From: Roseibium alexandrii DFL-11
GTDB lineage: Bacteria; Pseudomonadota; Alphaproteobacteria; Rhizobiales; Stappiaceae
NCBI RefSeq assembly: GCF_000158095.2
Contig: NZ_CM011002.1
Span: forward strand, 797,541-861,540
Direction of reading: 5' to 3'
DNA length: 64,000 bases
Shown: one piece after another, positions 27,006-36,846 of the stretch
How the letters are laid out: every line of letters begins with the position of its first letter
Position numbering within the stretch: position 1 is the stretch's first letter
Notes under the pieces: model-generated
What the model saw: only the letters and a program-made list of their open reading frames with translations
Databases searched by the model: none
What the model was told of the DNA's origin: nothing
Program-made: the position numbers and the translations under genes

Positions 27006-27056
27006 GGTGAGGGGCGGCACACTTGTTGATGCCGTGCCAGCCCCAGGGGAAAAGTC

Positions 27057-28013
27057 TTAGTTCGTTGCCGTTTTTGGGCTTGAGATCGGCAGATCCTTCT
27101 GCTGGCTCCAGCCAACCATGCTGTCGTCATAAACGGCGACATTCTCCTGGCCGAGTAGCTCGCTCAAAACAAACCAGTTTGTTGCGGCCCAGTGGCCTGT
27201 GTTGCAGTAAGAGACGACCGGTGTGTCAGAGCCGGACACGGCATCCTGTGCCAGCGAGGCCAAAGCTTCCCGTGATTTCAACTGGTTGCTTTCAGTGTCG
27301 TAGAACTTTGCCTGGTCGAAGTGGGTTGCGCCCGGCAGATGACCGGAGCGGGTGGCATCCTTGTGCTTCTCAGCGCCTTCAAACTGTGCCAGCGGCCGTC
27401 CGTCGAGCAGAATGGCATCCCCGCCAATAAGGGACGCCACATCGTCGGTGGAGACCAGCAGCTCGGGACGCGGCTCGGCAATGAACATGTCGCCCTCAGG
27501 TACGACATTCCCGCTTTCCAGCGGTTTTCCTGCCTTCATCCAAGCGTTATGGCCACCATCCAAAATGGCGATTTTGTCGTGGCCGAGATACTTGAAGGTC
27601 CAGTAGATCCGGGTCGCGGCTCCGAAATCGAGGTGAGATGTTCCCGCCGGAACCAGAACGACGGTCCGGTCTTCATGAACGCCGAGTTCAGACAGCGAAG
27701 CCTCCAGCTTTTCAATAGACGGCAGAACGCCAGTCACATCGCCGCGCGAGGTGCGCCAGAAACCCGGATATTCACTCCACACAGCGCCTGGAATGTGGCC
27801 CTTGAGGTAATCGTCCTTGCCGGATTTGGCGAGCGGGGAGCGAATGTCGAGGATCAGCAGGTCGTCATCGTCCTGATTGGTCTCAAGCCAATCGACGCTG
27901 ACCAATGGAGAGGCCTCCAGCGCCTGCGCATCGCTGCTCAACACAGTCATTTGAAGGAGGACAGCACATGCGGCGGCCACAATCGCTTTTGTGCCAAGAT
28001 GCAAACGTGTCAT
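27057..28013 (-). CDS. Exported tandem-rhodanese sulfurtransferase
   Basis: A 318-residue protein with a signal peptide (KAIVAAACAVLLQMTVLSSDAQA), hence periplasmic. Two rhodanese domains follow. The first contains LLILDIRSP...GHIPGAVWSEYPGFW, and its active-site position has no cysteine (VPAGTSHLD). The second carries VVSYCNTGHWAATNW with a catalytic Cys270. It would transfer sulfane sulfur from thiosulfate or 3-mercaptopyruvate. The start was set at ATG 28013, because the frame's earlier start adds 18 residues before the signal. It is divergent from an Lrp regulator gene that may control it. Confidence 0.88.
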   Translation of the reverse strand: MTRLHLGTKAIVAAACAVLLQMTVLSSDAQALEASPLVSVDWLETNQDDDDLLILDIRSPLAKSGKDDYLKGHIPGAVWSEYPGFWRTSRGDVTGVLPSIEKLEASLSELGVHEDRTVVLVPAGTSHLDFGAATRIYWTFKYLGHDKIAILDGGHNAWMKAGKPLESGNVVPEGDMFIAEPRPELLVSTDDVASLIGGDAILLDGRPLAQFEGAEKHKDATRSGHLPGATHFDQAKFYDTESNQLKSREALASLAQDAVSGSDTPVVSYCNTGHWAATNWFVLSELLGQENVAVYDDSMVGWSQQKDLPISSPKTATN

Positions 28014-28243
28014 ACCGGTCTCCGTCCGAAATTCGAATAAATTTCTATCAGATCGTGGAAATTGCACTGAGAATGCGCTGTTTCAAGCGAATTCAGCTCC
28101 ATTATTGGAAGAGAAATCTCAATTTCTCTTGCACTCCCCCTATGTAGAACGGTATTGCGGGATCTGGACCCGGCAGGCAAAAAGAATCCTGTCATTTTGG
28201 GCGTCCCAAAGCTTGGTGACGCCACGTTTTCTCAGGCAAAACC

Positions 28244-28738
28244 ATGATCGACCGTATAGACCGCCGTATTCTCTCCATCCTTCAGGAAGATTGCACCGTG
28301 CCCGTTGCCGAAATTGGCCGTCGGGTTGGGCTGTCGACCACGCCGTGCTGGCGCCGCATCCAGAAGATGGAAGAAGACGGTGTGATCACGGGCCGGGTGG
28401 CGCTGCTCGATCCGGCCAAGGTCAACGCAAAGGTGACAGCGTTTGTTGCGATCACCACGAGCCAACACTCTGAAGACTGGTTGAAGAAATTTGCCGACGT
28501 CATTCAGGAGTTTCCCGAAGTGGTCGAGTTTTATCGCATGGCGGGGCAAGTGGACTATCTCCTGCGGGTCGCGGTGCCGGACATCGAAGCCTACGACTCG
28601 TTTTATAAACGCCTGATCGCCAAGATCGATATCTCCGACGTTTCGACCACCTTCGCGATGGAGCAGATCAAGAATACGACTGCACTGCCGCTCTCTTATG
28701 TGGCGACCGAAAAGCCGAAAGCTGAAAAGGATAATTAG
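28244..28738 (+). CDS. Lrp/AsnC family transcriptional regulator
   Basis: A 164-residue regulator. The N-terminal helix-turn-helix is IDRRILSILQEDCTVPVAEIGRRVGLSTTPCWRRIQKMEEDGVI in sense (residues 4-47, shown here only as a description of the usual Lrp motif), followed by the ligand-sensing ferredoxin-like domain (KVTAFVAITTSQHSEDW, EFYRMAGQVDYLLRVAVPD). Such proteins form octamers and respond to amino acids. The exported rhodanese gene lies divergently 230 bases away, suggesting a link to sulfur amino-acid metabolism, which is inference. The C-terminus extends slightly beyond the family norm. Confidence 0.94.
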   Translation: MIDRIDRRILSILQEDCTVPVAEIGRRVGLSTTPCWRRIQKMEEDGVITGRVALLDPAKVNAKVTAFVAITTSQHSEDWLKKFADVIQEFPEVVEFYRMAGQVDYLLRVAVPDIEAYDSFYKRLIAKIDISDVSTTFAMEQIKNTTALPLSYVATEKPKAEKDN

Positions 28739-28895
28739 GCTCGCCAGATGCTTTAGCGCTTAAATTGAAATATGACCGGCATATTTTCACCATGTGTCAG
28801 CTGCCATTATCAAATTACTGTTGAGCGGTTCTTGGCTGACGTGTTTCTTTTCAGATGAATTCTCGGGCGATTAAGAGCATTTCAAGGATCGGCTT

Positions 28896-30146
28896 ATGGG
28901 GTCTTTTTTTCGGGTGATGAGGGCCGTGCGGGCTCAATACCTGAACGCACTAAATGCTGATGCGCTCAATAATAACTTTGGCGGGCCGCTGTTTTTATTT
29001 TTTGTTGTTACATCGGCCATTGCTGTCCTCTCTCTCTTCGTGACAGAGAGCCAGGGTCTTTTTGACTTTCTTGGCGGCCTTGACCGGATCGGGCGGGAAG
29101 ACTTTTTGGCTTTCTACCGGGCAGGAGATCTGGCGAAGGGCGGCCAGGCAGATCTGGTATACGATCCAGCTGTTTTCATTCAGCCATTTTCGGAACTGAA
29201 CAGGGGCCTTCTTTTTCTCAATCCGCCACATGCCTTGCTTATCTTCGAGCTCTTGGCTTTCCTGCCTTATCAGATGGCACGAGTGGTTGTGCTTCTTGTG
29301 AACCTTATCGCTATCTACGGGATCGTCAGGGTTGCGCACTTGAGGCTTGGCTTCAGTCCATATGTTCTTACGTTTCTCGTCTATGGCTCTTACAGTTCCC
29401 TGGTCTTGCTCCAGATTTCGCCAATTGTCATCTTCCTGATCGCCTACGCGCTGGTGAACAGTGTCAGCCGGCCTGTGTTGAGCGGACTAGCGCTGGCGGC
29501 GGCGACAATCAAACCGCAATTTGGGCTTCTCATTCCGGTCTTCCTGATTGGTCAGAAAGATTGGCGTACGTTTTGGATAGCTGCGGTTGTCACCACAGCA
29601 TTGATCAGCCTGTCAATTTTCAGATTTGGCTGGCCCGTCTGGGCAAACTATATCAGCACTTTCACCGATGGATCCGGATCCGGTCATTTCAACCAAGTTT
29701 ATATTGGTATGATCACAGTCGGTCAGTCGCTTGGAAAGCTATGGTTTTCAAGCGACTACAGGGTTTGGGCGCAAATCCTGGCTTTGGTCCTATGCGGGGG
29801 AGGCATTTGGTATGTCGCCAGGACCATATCGCGGAAGTTTGCAGTGCCAGTGTGTCTCATGGCCATGGCTGCGGCATCGCCATCTTTCTTGTTTTACGAC
29901 TGGCTGATAATCAGTGCCAGCTTGCTATTGCTCCTTCAGCTTGTGCCAAGTTGGCCGCCGCACCTGCAGATTACAGCTGGTTTTCTCTGGATTGCCCCTC
30001 TTGTTCAAATGATGCTGTTCAGTGATGGGCAAGTTGCCGAAACAGTCGAAGCGGCCAGGTATCTTTCGGCATTTCTGCCGCTGCTGATGTTGATTGTTTC
30101 GATCCAGATCTATCTCTTGGTTCGAAAACAGGCTTCCTATCAATAG
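28896..30146 (+). CDS. GT87-type (DUF2029) polyprenol-linked glycosyltransferase, membrane
   Basis: A 416-residue integral membrane protein with about ten to twelve helices. After the first helix, the loop EDFLAFYRAGDLAKGGQADLVYDP is the characteristic periplasmic motif of the GT87 mannosyltransferase family. The acidic residues there are the presumed catalytic site. NPPHALLIFELLAFLP follows, as in the family. It would transfer a sugar from a polyprenyl phosphate donor to an envelope acceptor; the acceptor is unknown. AAGGA lies 8 bases before the ATG. It stands alone between an Lrp and a TetR gene. Confidence 0.85.
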   Translation: MGSFFRVMRAVRAQYLNALNADALNNNFGGPLFLFFVVTSAIAVLSLFVTESQGLFDFLGGLDRIGREDFLAFYRAGDLAKGGQADLVYDPAVFIQPFSELNRGLLFLNPPHALLIFELLAFLPYQMARVVVLLVNLIAIYGIVRVAHLRLGFSPYVLTFLVYGSYSSLVLLQISPIVIFLIAYALVNSVSRPVLSGLALAAATIKPQFGLLIPVFLIGQKDWRTFWIAAVVTTALISLSIFRFGWPVWANYISTFTDGSGSGHFNQVYIGMITVGQSLGKLWFSSDYRVWAQILALVLCGGGIWYVARTISRKFAVPVCLMAMAAASPSFLFYDWLIISASLLLLLQLVPSWPPHLQITAGFLWIAPLVQMMLFSDGQVAETVEAARYLSAFLPLLMLIVSIQIYLLVRKQASYQ

Positions 30147-30191
30147 GGGGAGAGACTGCAATCTTCAGCCGGATGTGTAGGTCTTTACGGG

Positions 30192-30830
30192 TCAAACAAG
30201 TGGATGCCGGGCGCGGAAGCGGGCGATTTCCGCGTCTGAGACCGGTTTGCCGGTGAAAATCTCAGCGTAGTGGGGCATGCGCGCGAGGCGTGGTTCCAGC
30301 GGTTCGGACGGCCCGTCTTCTTTCATCGAGATGTAGCCGATCTGGGTCTGATAAACAGTGTTTGCCCGCACACTTGCGTATTGCGGTGCATCGCCGAACC
30401 GCAAAAACAGAGCTTCCAAAGCTTCGACGCGCACTTGATCAGCCTCGTTGAGCAGTTTTGCCAGCTGCGGGTCGGTGTGCGCCCAGTTGCGGACGGCAAA
30501 TTCCAGGCGGGAATCGAACAGTTCCGGCATTAGCCACAGATCGAAGATGTTCAGCATCGCTTCTGTGACGGTCTCAGCGTAAGCCTCTGTCTGCTGGACG
30601 AGATTTCCCGTGTTCTTGGTTTGCCAAAGTGTAATCAGCGCGTCCAGGAGATCCTGCCGGTTGGAAAAATGGCCGTAAAAACTGGTGCGTGACAGGCCGA
30701 GCCGGTCAGCAAGGGGCATCACCTTTACAGCGTCAATACCGCCATCCAAAAGCGCTTCATATGCCGCCTGGACCCAAATGTCGCGGGAGCCGCGCCATCC
30801 CGATGTTTTGCTGATCAGATCCGTGTTCAT
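30192..30830 (-). CDS. TetR/AcrR family transcriptional regulator
   Basis: A 212-residue repressor. The DNA-binding part (residues 15-65) reads DIWVQAAYEALLDGGIDAVKVMPLADRLGLSRTSFYGHFSNRQDLLDAL in outline, a normal TetR helix-turn-helix with the FYGHF recognition helix. The rest is a helical ligand domain. It is divergent from the betaine-demethylase cluster, and an inverted repeat lies between the two genes at 30894-30907. It most probably regulates that cluster and itself. Confidence 0.92.
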   Translation of the reverse strand: MNTDLISKTSGWRGSRDIWVQAAYEALLDGGIDAVKVMPLADRLGLSRTSFYGHFSNRQDLLDALITLWQTKNTGNLVQQTEAYAETVTEAMLNIFDLWLMPELFDSRLEFAVRNWAHTDPQLAKLLNEADQVRVEALEALFLRFGDAPQYASVRANTVYQTQIGYISMKEDGPSEPLEPRLARMPHYAEIFTGKPVSDAEIARFRARHPLV

Positions 30831-30893
30831 TCTGATCCGTTATCAGCGCAAATCCGCAGAAACAAGCAAAATTGACACCTATGTTTTCAAATC

Positions 30894-30907
30894 CGACATA
30901 AATGTCG
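30894..30907. promoter_or_regulatory. Inverted repeat CGACAT-AA-ATGTCG, candidate TetR operator
   Basis: Six-base arms match perfectly around a 2-base centre in the 163-base gap between the TetR gene and the demethylase gene. A looser half-site (GACACCTATG) lies about 20 bases to the left. The position fits a shared operator for divergent transcription. Confidence 0.55.
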
Positions 30908-30993
30908 TTTTTGCGGCTTTTCAAAGAAGCCCATGCGGCCTTAACTGAGGGCATTCCGCGACCATCGCGGGCATGCGCACAAGAGGGAGAGGC

Positions 30994-33030
30994 ATGTCGA
31001 AAGATCCGTTGCTGCAGCCGTATCAGCTGAAACATTTGACCTTGAAAAACCGGATCATGATCACCTCTCATGAACCTGCCTATCCTGAAGACGGGATGCC
31101 GAAGGACCGCTACCGGGCTTATCACGAAACGCGGGCCAAGGCCGGTGTCGCCCTGACCATGACGGCCGGATCTGCTGCGGTGTCGCGCAACTCTCCACCG
31201 GTCTTCAACAACATCCTGGCTTACAAGGACGAGGTGGTGCCTTGGATCAAAAGGCTGACCGATGCCTGTCATGACCATGGCTGCGCAGTGATGATCCAGC
31301 TGACCCATCTTGGCCGGAGGACCCACTGGAACAAGGGAGACTGGCTGCCTGCTGTCTCATCTAGCCATGAGCGGGAAGCTGCCCACCGGGCCTTTCCGAA
31401 ACAGGTCGAAGACTGGGACATTACCCGGATCGTTCAAGATTATGCCGATGCCGCAGAACGCATGAAAGAAGGCGGCATGGATGGCATTGAACTGCAGGCC
31501 TATGGCCATCTCATGGATCAGTTCTGGTCCCCGGTTACCAACACACTCGGCGGTCCTTATGGCGGTTCCTTGGAGAACCGGATGCGGTTTTCGATGGAAG
31601 TGGTTGATGCAGTGCGTGACCGGGTCGGCGATGATTTTATTGTCGGGATCCGGTTCACCGCAGACGAAGACCTTGAGGGCGGGATCACAGAGACCGAGGG
31701 CCTGGAGATAGCCCGGCGCTTGAAGGCAACGGACAAGATCGACTTCCTGAATGTGATCCGCGGGCATATCGATACTGACCCGGGCCTGACAGACGTTATT
31801 CCGGTTCAAGGCATGCGCAACGCGCCGCATCTCGATTTTGCCGGGCGGGTTAAGAAGGAAATCGGACTGCCGACGTTTCACGCAGCGAAAATCCCGGATG
31901 TGGCCACTGCGCGCCACGCGATCGCCGAAGGTCTGCTCGACATGGTGGGTATGACCCGCGCCCACATGGCGGACCCTCAGGTCGTGAAGAAGATTGCGGA
32001 GAAGCGCGAGGACGATATCCGTCCTTGTGTCGGGGCGACCTATTGCCTGGACCGGATCTACCAGGCTGGTGATGCGTTGTGCATCCATAACGCGGCGACG
32101 GGACGTGAACTGACCATGCCGCATGAGATCCCGCCGGCGGACGAAAAGAAAAAGGTCGTTGTTGTTGGAGCAGGGCCCGCCGGTTTGGAGGCGGCACGTG
32201 TTGCCAGTGAACGTGGTCACGACGTTACGGTCTTTGAAGCGGCGCCCGATGCTGGTGGTCAAATCAGGCTGACGGCGCAGTCCGAACGGCGCCGGGAGAT
32301 GATCTCCATCATCGATTGGCGTTTGCAGCAGTGTTCCAATCGCGGGGTCACATTTCACTTCAACAGATTTGCAGAAAGCTCTGATATCGAATCTGAAAAC
32401 CCGGACACAGTCATCATTGCGACTGGAGGTTTGCCACACACTGATGTGCTTGGTGATGGAAATGATCTGGTGGTGTCGGCCTGGGACATCATCGCGGGTG
32501 ACGTTAAGCCGGGCAGGCGGGTGCTGGTCTATGACGATGCCGGAGATCATCCAGCCTTGCAGGCCGCAGAGATGATTGCAGCATCAGGGGCACATGTTGA
32601 GATCATGACCCCGGACCGGTCCTTTGCGCCCGATGTCATGGCGATGAACCTGGTGCCTTATATGCGTGCGCTTCAGGACAAGGATGTACGCTTTACGGTG
32701 ACTTATCGCCTAAAAAGCGTGCGCCGGTCCGGCAACCAATTGGCAGCTGTGATTGGAACGGACTACTCGGCTCACACCGAGGAGCGAGAGTTTGATCAGA
32801 TTGTCGTGAATCACGGCACTGTTCCGATGGATGAGCTCTATTTTGAGCTGAAACCGAATTCGACCAACCTGGGCGCGGTCGATCAGGACGCATTGATCTT
32901 CGGCCGGTCTCAGCCGCAAGGCGCGAATCCGAACGGGGCCTTCGCGCTCTACCGGATCGGCGATGCGGTTGCTGCCCGTAACACACATGCGGCAATCTAT
33001 GACGCTTTGAGGATAGTGAAAGATATCTAG
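30994..33030 (+). CDS. Old-yellow-enzyme/FAD demethylase, DgcA/StcD type (dimethylglycine or N-methylproline demethylase)
   Basis: A 678-residue protein. Residues 1-340 form an FMN barrel (PYQLKHLTLKNRIMITSHEP, MIQLTHLGRR, GIELQAYGHLMDQFWSP). Next comes an iron-sulfur segment with Cys345, Cys351 and Cys363 (CVGATYCLDRIYQAGDALC), then a nucleotide-binding half with VVVVGAGPAGLEAARVA. This is the layout of P. aeruginosa DgcA and rhizobial StcD, which oxidatively demethylate dimethylglycine or N-methylproline. The start at 30994 follows GGGAGAGG; an ATG 21 bases earlier lacks one. The Rieske and reductase genes downstream suggest that it handles the product of the first demethylation. The substrate is not settled by sequence. 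Confidence 0.87.
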   Translation: MSKDPLLQPYQLKHLTLKNRIMITSHEPAYPEDGMPKDRYRAYHETRAKAGVALTMTAGSAAVSRNSPPVFNNILAYKDEVVPWIKRLTDACHDHGCAVMIQLTHLGRRTHWNKGDWLPAVSSSHEREAAHRAFPKQVEDWDITRIVQDYADAAERMKEGGMDGIELQAYGHLMDQFWSPVTNTLGGPYGGSLENRMRFSMEVVDAVRDRVGDDFIVGIRFTADEDLEGGITETEGLEIARRLKATDKIDFLNVIRGHIDTDPGLTDVIPVQGMRNAPHLDFAGRVKKEIGLPTFHAAKIPDVATARHAIAEGLLDMVGMTRAHMADPQVVKKIAEKREDDIRPCVGATYCLDRIYQAGDALCIHNAATGRELTMPHEIPPADEKKKVVVVGAGPAGLEAARVASERGHDVTVFEAAPDAGGQIRLTAQSERRREMISIIDWRLQQCSNRGVTFHFNRFAESSDIESENPDTVIIATGGLPHTDVLGDGNDLVVSAWDIIAGDVKPGRRVLVYDDAGDHPALQAAEMIAASGAHVEIMTPDRSFAPDVMAMNLVPYMRALQDKDVRFTVTYRLKSVRRSGNQLAAVIGTDYSAHTEEREFDQIVVNHGTVPMDELYFELKPNSTNLGAVDQDALIFGRSQPQGANPNGAFALYRIGDAVAARNTHAAIYDALRIVKDI

Positions 33031-33168
33031 AAAAGCGGCACAGCTGACTGAATTTGCAGCACGTCTTACTTGGATAAAATCATGCCGTTTTTGTGCTATG
33101 TAAAATCACAATTGCGCGTCAATTATCCGCCAGATCAATGGCCACCAGAAATGGCTTTTACAGGATGA

Positions 33169-34410
<1,242 letters not shown>

Positions 34411-34413
34411 GTC

Positions 34414-35493
34414 ATGGCGATGATCCCGATGCCGGACAAGGACACTCCTGTCTGGACCGATGCCGAGATGCTGGAATGCGTGAACGTTTTGCCGGAGGCA
34501 CCGAACGTAAAGACCTTCACATTCCGCCCGCCGTCCGGCAACCGCTTCGTTTATAAGGCCGGCCAGTTCATCACGCTTGACCTGCCGGTTCCCGGCGGAA
34601 ACGTGCAGCGCACCTACACGATTTCATCATCGCCAGTCACACAGGCCTATCTGTCCGTGACTGTGAAGGCACAGGAAGGCAGCATCGGGACGCGCTGGAT
34701 GCTTGGTCATCTGGTTCCTGGCATGCAGATCAAGGCCTTTGGGCCTGCGGGCCTGTTTCATTTACCGTCTAATCCTGACGGCAAATTCCTGTTCATTTCC
34801 GCAGGATCTGGTGTGACGCCTATGATGTCGATGGCGGGCACGTTGTTCGAGCGTGGTGAAGAGCCGGACATCTGCTTCATTCAGTGCGCCAACCGGCCGG
34901 CAGAGCTGATTTTCCGCAAGCGCCTTGAATATATGGCGTGCCGGACCAACGGTCTGCAGCTGCATTTCGTGGTCAATCAAAGCGATCCTTACGAGGTTTG
35001 GACCGGCTATCGCGGTTACTTCAACCAACTGATGCTTGGTTTGATGTGCAACGACTATCTGGAACGCGATGTCTATTGCTGCGGTCCTGAAGGGTTCATG
35101 GAAGGTGTGCGTGAGATCCTGAATGCGCTCGGTTACGACATGGACCGGTATCACCAGGAAAGCTTCCAGGCTCCGGCGGAAACCAAGGAAGAGCTCACCG
35201 AGTTCGACGACGTGGTCCCGCAGGAAGACACCAAGGCGCATATCGTCTTTACCGGCTCCAACGTGTCGGCCTGGTGTTCTGAGACGGATACGGTTTTGGC
35301 TGTTGCCAAGGAGGCCGGGCTGAACATTCCGTCCGGTTGCACGTTCGGCGTTTGCGGTACCTGCAAGGTCAAGAAAGTGTCCGGCGACGTGCATATGGTG
35401 CACTCCGGTGGCATCAGCGATGAGGACGTCGAGGATGGCTTCATCCTTGCCTGTTGCTCCAATCCGATTGGCACGGTCGAGGTCGAAGTCTAG
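34414..35493 (+). CDS. Ferredoxin-NAD(P)H reductase partner of the Rieske oxygenase (GbcB type)
   Basis: A 359-residue fusion. The N-terminal flavin domain has the RTYTISSSP motif, and the pyridine-nucleotide domain has SAGSGVTPMMSM and YCCGPEGFMEG. The C-terminal plant-type 2Fe-2S ferredoxin has Cys309, Cys314 and Cys317 (CTFGVCGTCK) and a distal cysteine near residue 347 (LACC). It passes electrons from NAD(P)H through flavin and the 2Fe-2S cluster to the Rieske centre of the preceding protein. The two genes are separated by 3 bases and must be co-expressed. The length and domain order match GbcB. Confidence 0.92.
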   Translation: MAMIPMPDKDTPVWTDAEMLECVNVLPEAPNVKTFTFRPPSGNRFVYKAGQFITLDLPVPGGNVQRTYTISSSPVTQAYLSVTVKAQEGSIGTRWMLGHLVPGMQIKAFGPAGLFHLPSNPDGKFLFISAGSGVTPMMSMAGTLFERGEEPDICFIQCANRPAELIFRKRLEYMACRTNGLQLHFVVNQSDPYEVWTGYRGYFNQLMLGLMCNDYLERDVYCCGPEGFMEGVREILNALGYDMDRYHQESFQAPAETKEELTEFDDVVPQEDTKAHIVFTGSNVSAWCSETDTVLAVAKEAGLNIPSGCTFGVCGTCKVKKVSGDVHMVHSGGISDEDVEDGFILACCSNPIGTVEVEV

Positions 35494-35557
35494 GCCGGAC
35501 AGAATAAAACATTCAGAAATTGAGATGTATCAATGGCTCTGGCCGTGATCGTGCCGT

Positions 35558-35591
35558 ATCCTCCCAAAAAATAAAACTATCTTGGGAGGAT
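35558..35591 (+). promoter_or_regulatory. Hairpin that sequesters the ribosome-binding site of the DUF302 gene
   Basis: ATCCTCCCAA (35558-35567) is perfectly complementary to TTGGGAGGAT (35582-35591), with a 14-base A-rich loop. The right arm contains the GGGAGGA ribosome-binding site, 4 bases before the ATG at 35595. In RNA the left arm would act as an anti-Shine-Dalgarno. It could also be a palindromic DNA operator. Either way it sits exactly at the start of the gene. Confidence 0.7.
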
Positions 35592-35594
35592 GGT

Positions 35595-36098
35595 ATGAAA
35601 ACGGGTTTTACCACAGCTGCCGCCATCGCGATTGGAGCGTTTGGGCTTGTCGGCACTGCAACGGCCGACGCGGCTGACAAGGCAGATGCTCCGGACGGCG
35701 TAACGGCCTATTCGGTTGAGGCGGGCTTCGAAGATGTCCGGTTCGGGCTTGAAAACGCGATCATCAACCGCGGCCTCGTCATCGACTACACCTCCCATAT
35801 TGGCGACATGCTGGCGCGCACGTCCGACGATGTCGGGGGAACAAAACAGATCTATGCCAACGCCCAGGCGATGTTGTTCTGCTCTGCGGATCTGTCGCGA
35901 AAAGTGATGGAAGCCGATCCGGCCAACATCGCCTATTGCCCTTACACATTGTTCGTCTACGACACACCGGGAGCGGAAGGCACCGTCACGGTCGGGTTCC
36001 GCCGTTTGTCCGAAACCGGGTCAGACGCGTCGAAAGCCGCGATCGGTGACATCAACGCGCTGCTTGACGCCATTGCGCAGGAAGCTGTGTCCGAGTAA
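35595..36098 (+). CDS. Exported DUF302 domain protein
   Basis: A 167-residue protein with a signal peptide (MKTGFTTAAAIAIGAFGLVGTATA...). The mature part matches DUF302: VEAGFEDVRFGLENAIINRGLVIDYTSHIGDML in outline, then AMLFCSADLSRKVMEADPANIAYCPYTLFVYDTPG. DUF302 domains adopt the TT1751 fold, and their function is unknown. Two cysteines, near residues 97 and 116, are typical of the longer subgroup. The start at ATG 35595 is fixed by the GGGAGGA site just upstream. That site lies inside a perfect 10-bp inverted repeat, which implies translational control or an operator. Confidence 0.87.
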   Translation: MKTGFTTAAAIAIGAFGLVGTATADAADKADAPDGVTAYSVEAGFEDVRFGLENAIINRGLVIDYTSHIGDMLARTSDDVGGTKQIYANAQAMLFCSADLSRKVMEADPANIAYCPYTLFVYDTPGAEGTVTVGFRRLSETGSDASKAAIGDINALLDAIAQEAVSE

Positions 36099-36123
36099 CG
36101 GAGCAGAGGGTAAAGCGGATCAC

Positions 36124-36840
36124 TCAGTCTTTGCTGATTGAAAGGCGCTGGCGCACCTTGTCGGAGTTCAGTTCCCGAAACGCTTCGCGTCCGACCCGCT
36201 TCACGGTTTTGTTCTGATCTTCAAAAAGCTCTTCGGCAAGCTTAAGGGCAGGGCCGTGCAAACTGGAAGACCGCTTTCCGATCTGGCGCAAGGCCCAATG
36301 CACCGCCTTCCAGACAAAATTTCGGGGGTCGCTGGCAGCTGTTCTGATCAGTGGCAGGTAGCTGAGGAATTCGGTGTCCGGGGATTTCTTGGCGTGAACG
36401 GCCCGCCAAGCGATCAGCGCGAAGGCTGCACGCCGGAGGAACTCTTTCTCGTTGGCGGCGAGGGGCGCGATCAAGGCGTCTGACCCTTCGCGCCGTGCAA
36501 GGACGTTGGTCAACTGATCGCTGTGGTCCCAGGACCTGATTTCGGACAGCCAATGCAGGGCGCGCGCATCCGTCAAGTTCACTGGTGGAATGATCAAAAT
36601 AGCGAGCAGACGCGCTTCATGATATCCGCTGGCCCAAAGCTCATCGGCCAGGCTTTCCTGTTTGCCGATGCGCCGCGCCAGGGGGCGAAGTTCTGCCATT
36701 GGAACGCCGAAGGCCCTGGACGTATCAATGCCGAACCGCGCCATGCCGGCGCGGTTTTTTTCTGAGCCCAAGGCCGTCAAGGTGTCCAGAACACGGTCGA
36801 GAGACCAGTCTTCACCTGATGGTTTTGGGCGGCGGGACAC
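36124..36840 (-). CDS. DNA alkylation repair protein, AlkD-like
   Basis: A 238-residue, entirely helical protein with HEAT-like repeats, matching the DNA-alkylation-repair family (PF08713). Recognisable parts are GIDTSRAFGVPMAELRPLARRIG, LADELWASGYHEARLLAILI, and FVWKAVHWALRQIGKRS near residues 180-196. AlkD-type glycosylases remove bulky 3- and 7-alkyl purines without base flipping. The gene begins 6 bases after the stop of the upstream dehydrogenase and is probably co-transcribed, although no functional link is evident. Confidence 0.9.
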   Translation of the reverse strand: MSRRPKPSGEDWSLDRVLDTLTALGSEKNRAGMARFGIDTSRAFGVPMAELRPLARRIGKQESLADELWASGYHEARLLAILIIPPVNLTDARALHWLSEIRSWDHSDQLTNVLARREGSDALIAPLAANEKEFLRRAAFALIAWRAVHAKKSPDTEFLSYLPLIRTAASDPRNFVWKAVHWALRQIGKRSSSLHGPALKLAEELFEDQNKTVKRVGREAFRELNSDKVRQRLSISKD

Positions 36841-36846
36841 GTTGAC

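Noticed and set aside
31357..32550. A 397-codon minus-strand frame
   Set aside because: It lies entirely opposite the DgcA/StcD-type demethylase gene and matches no family.
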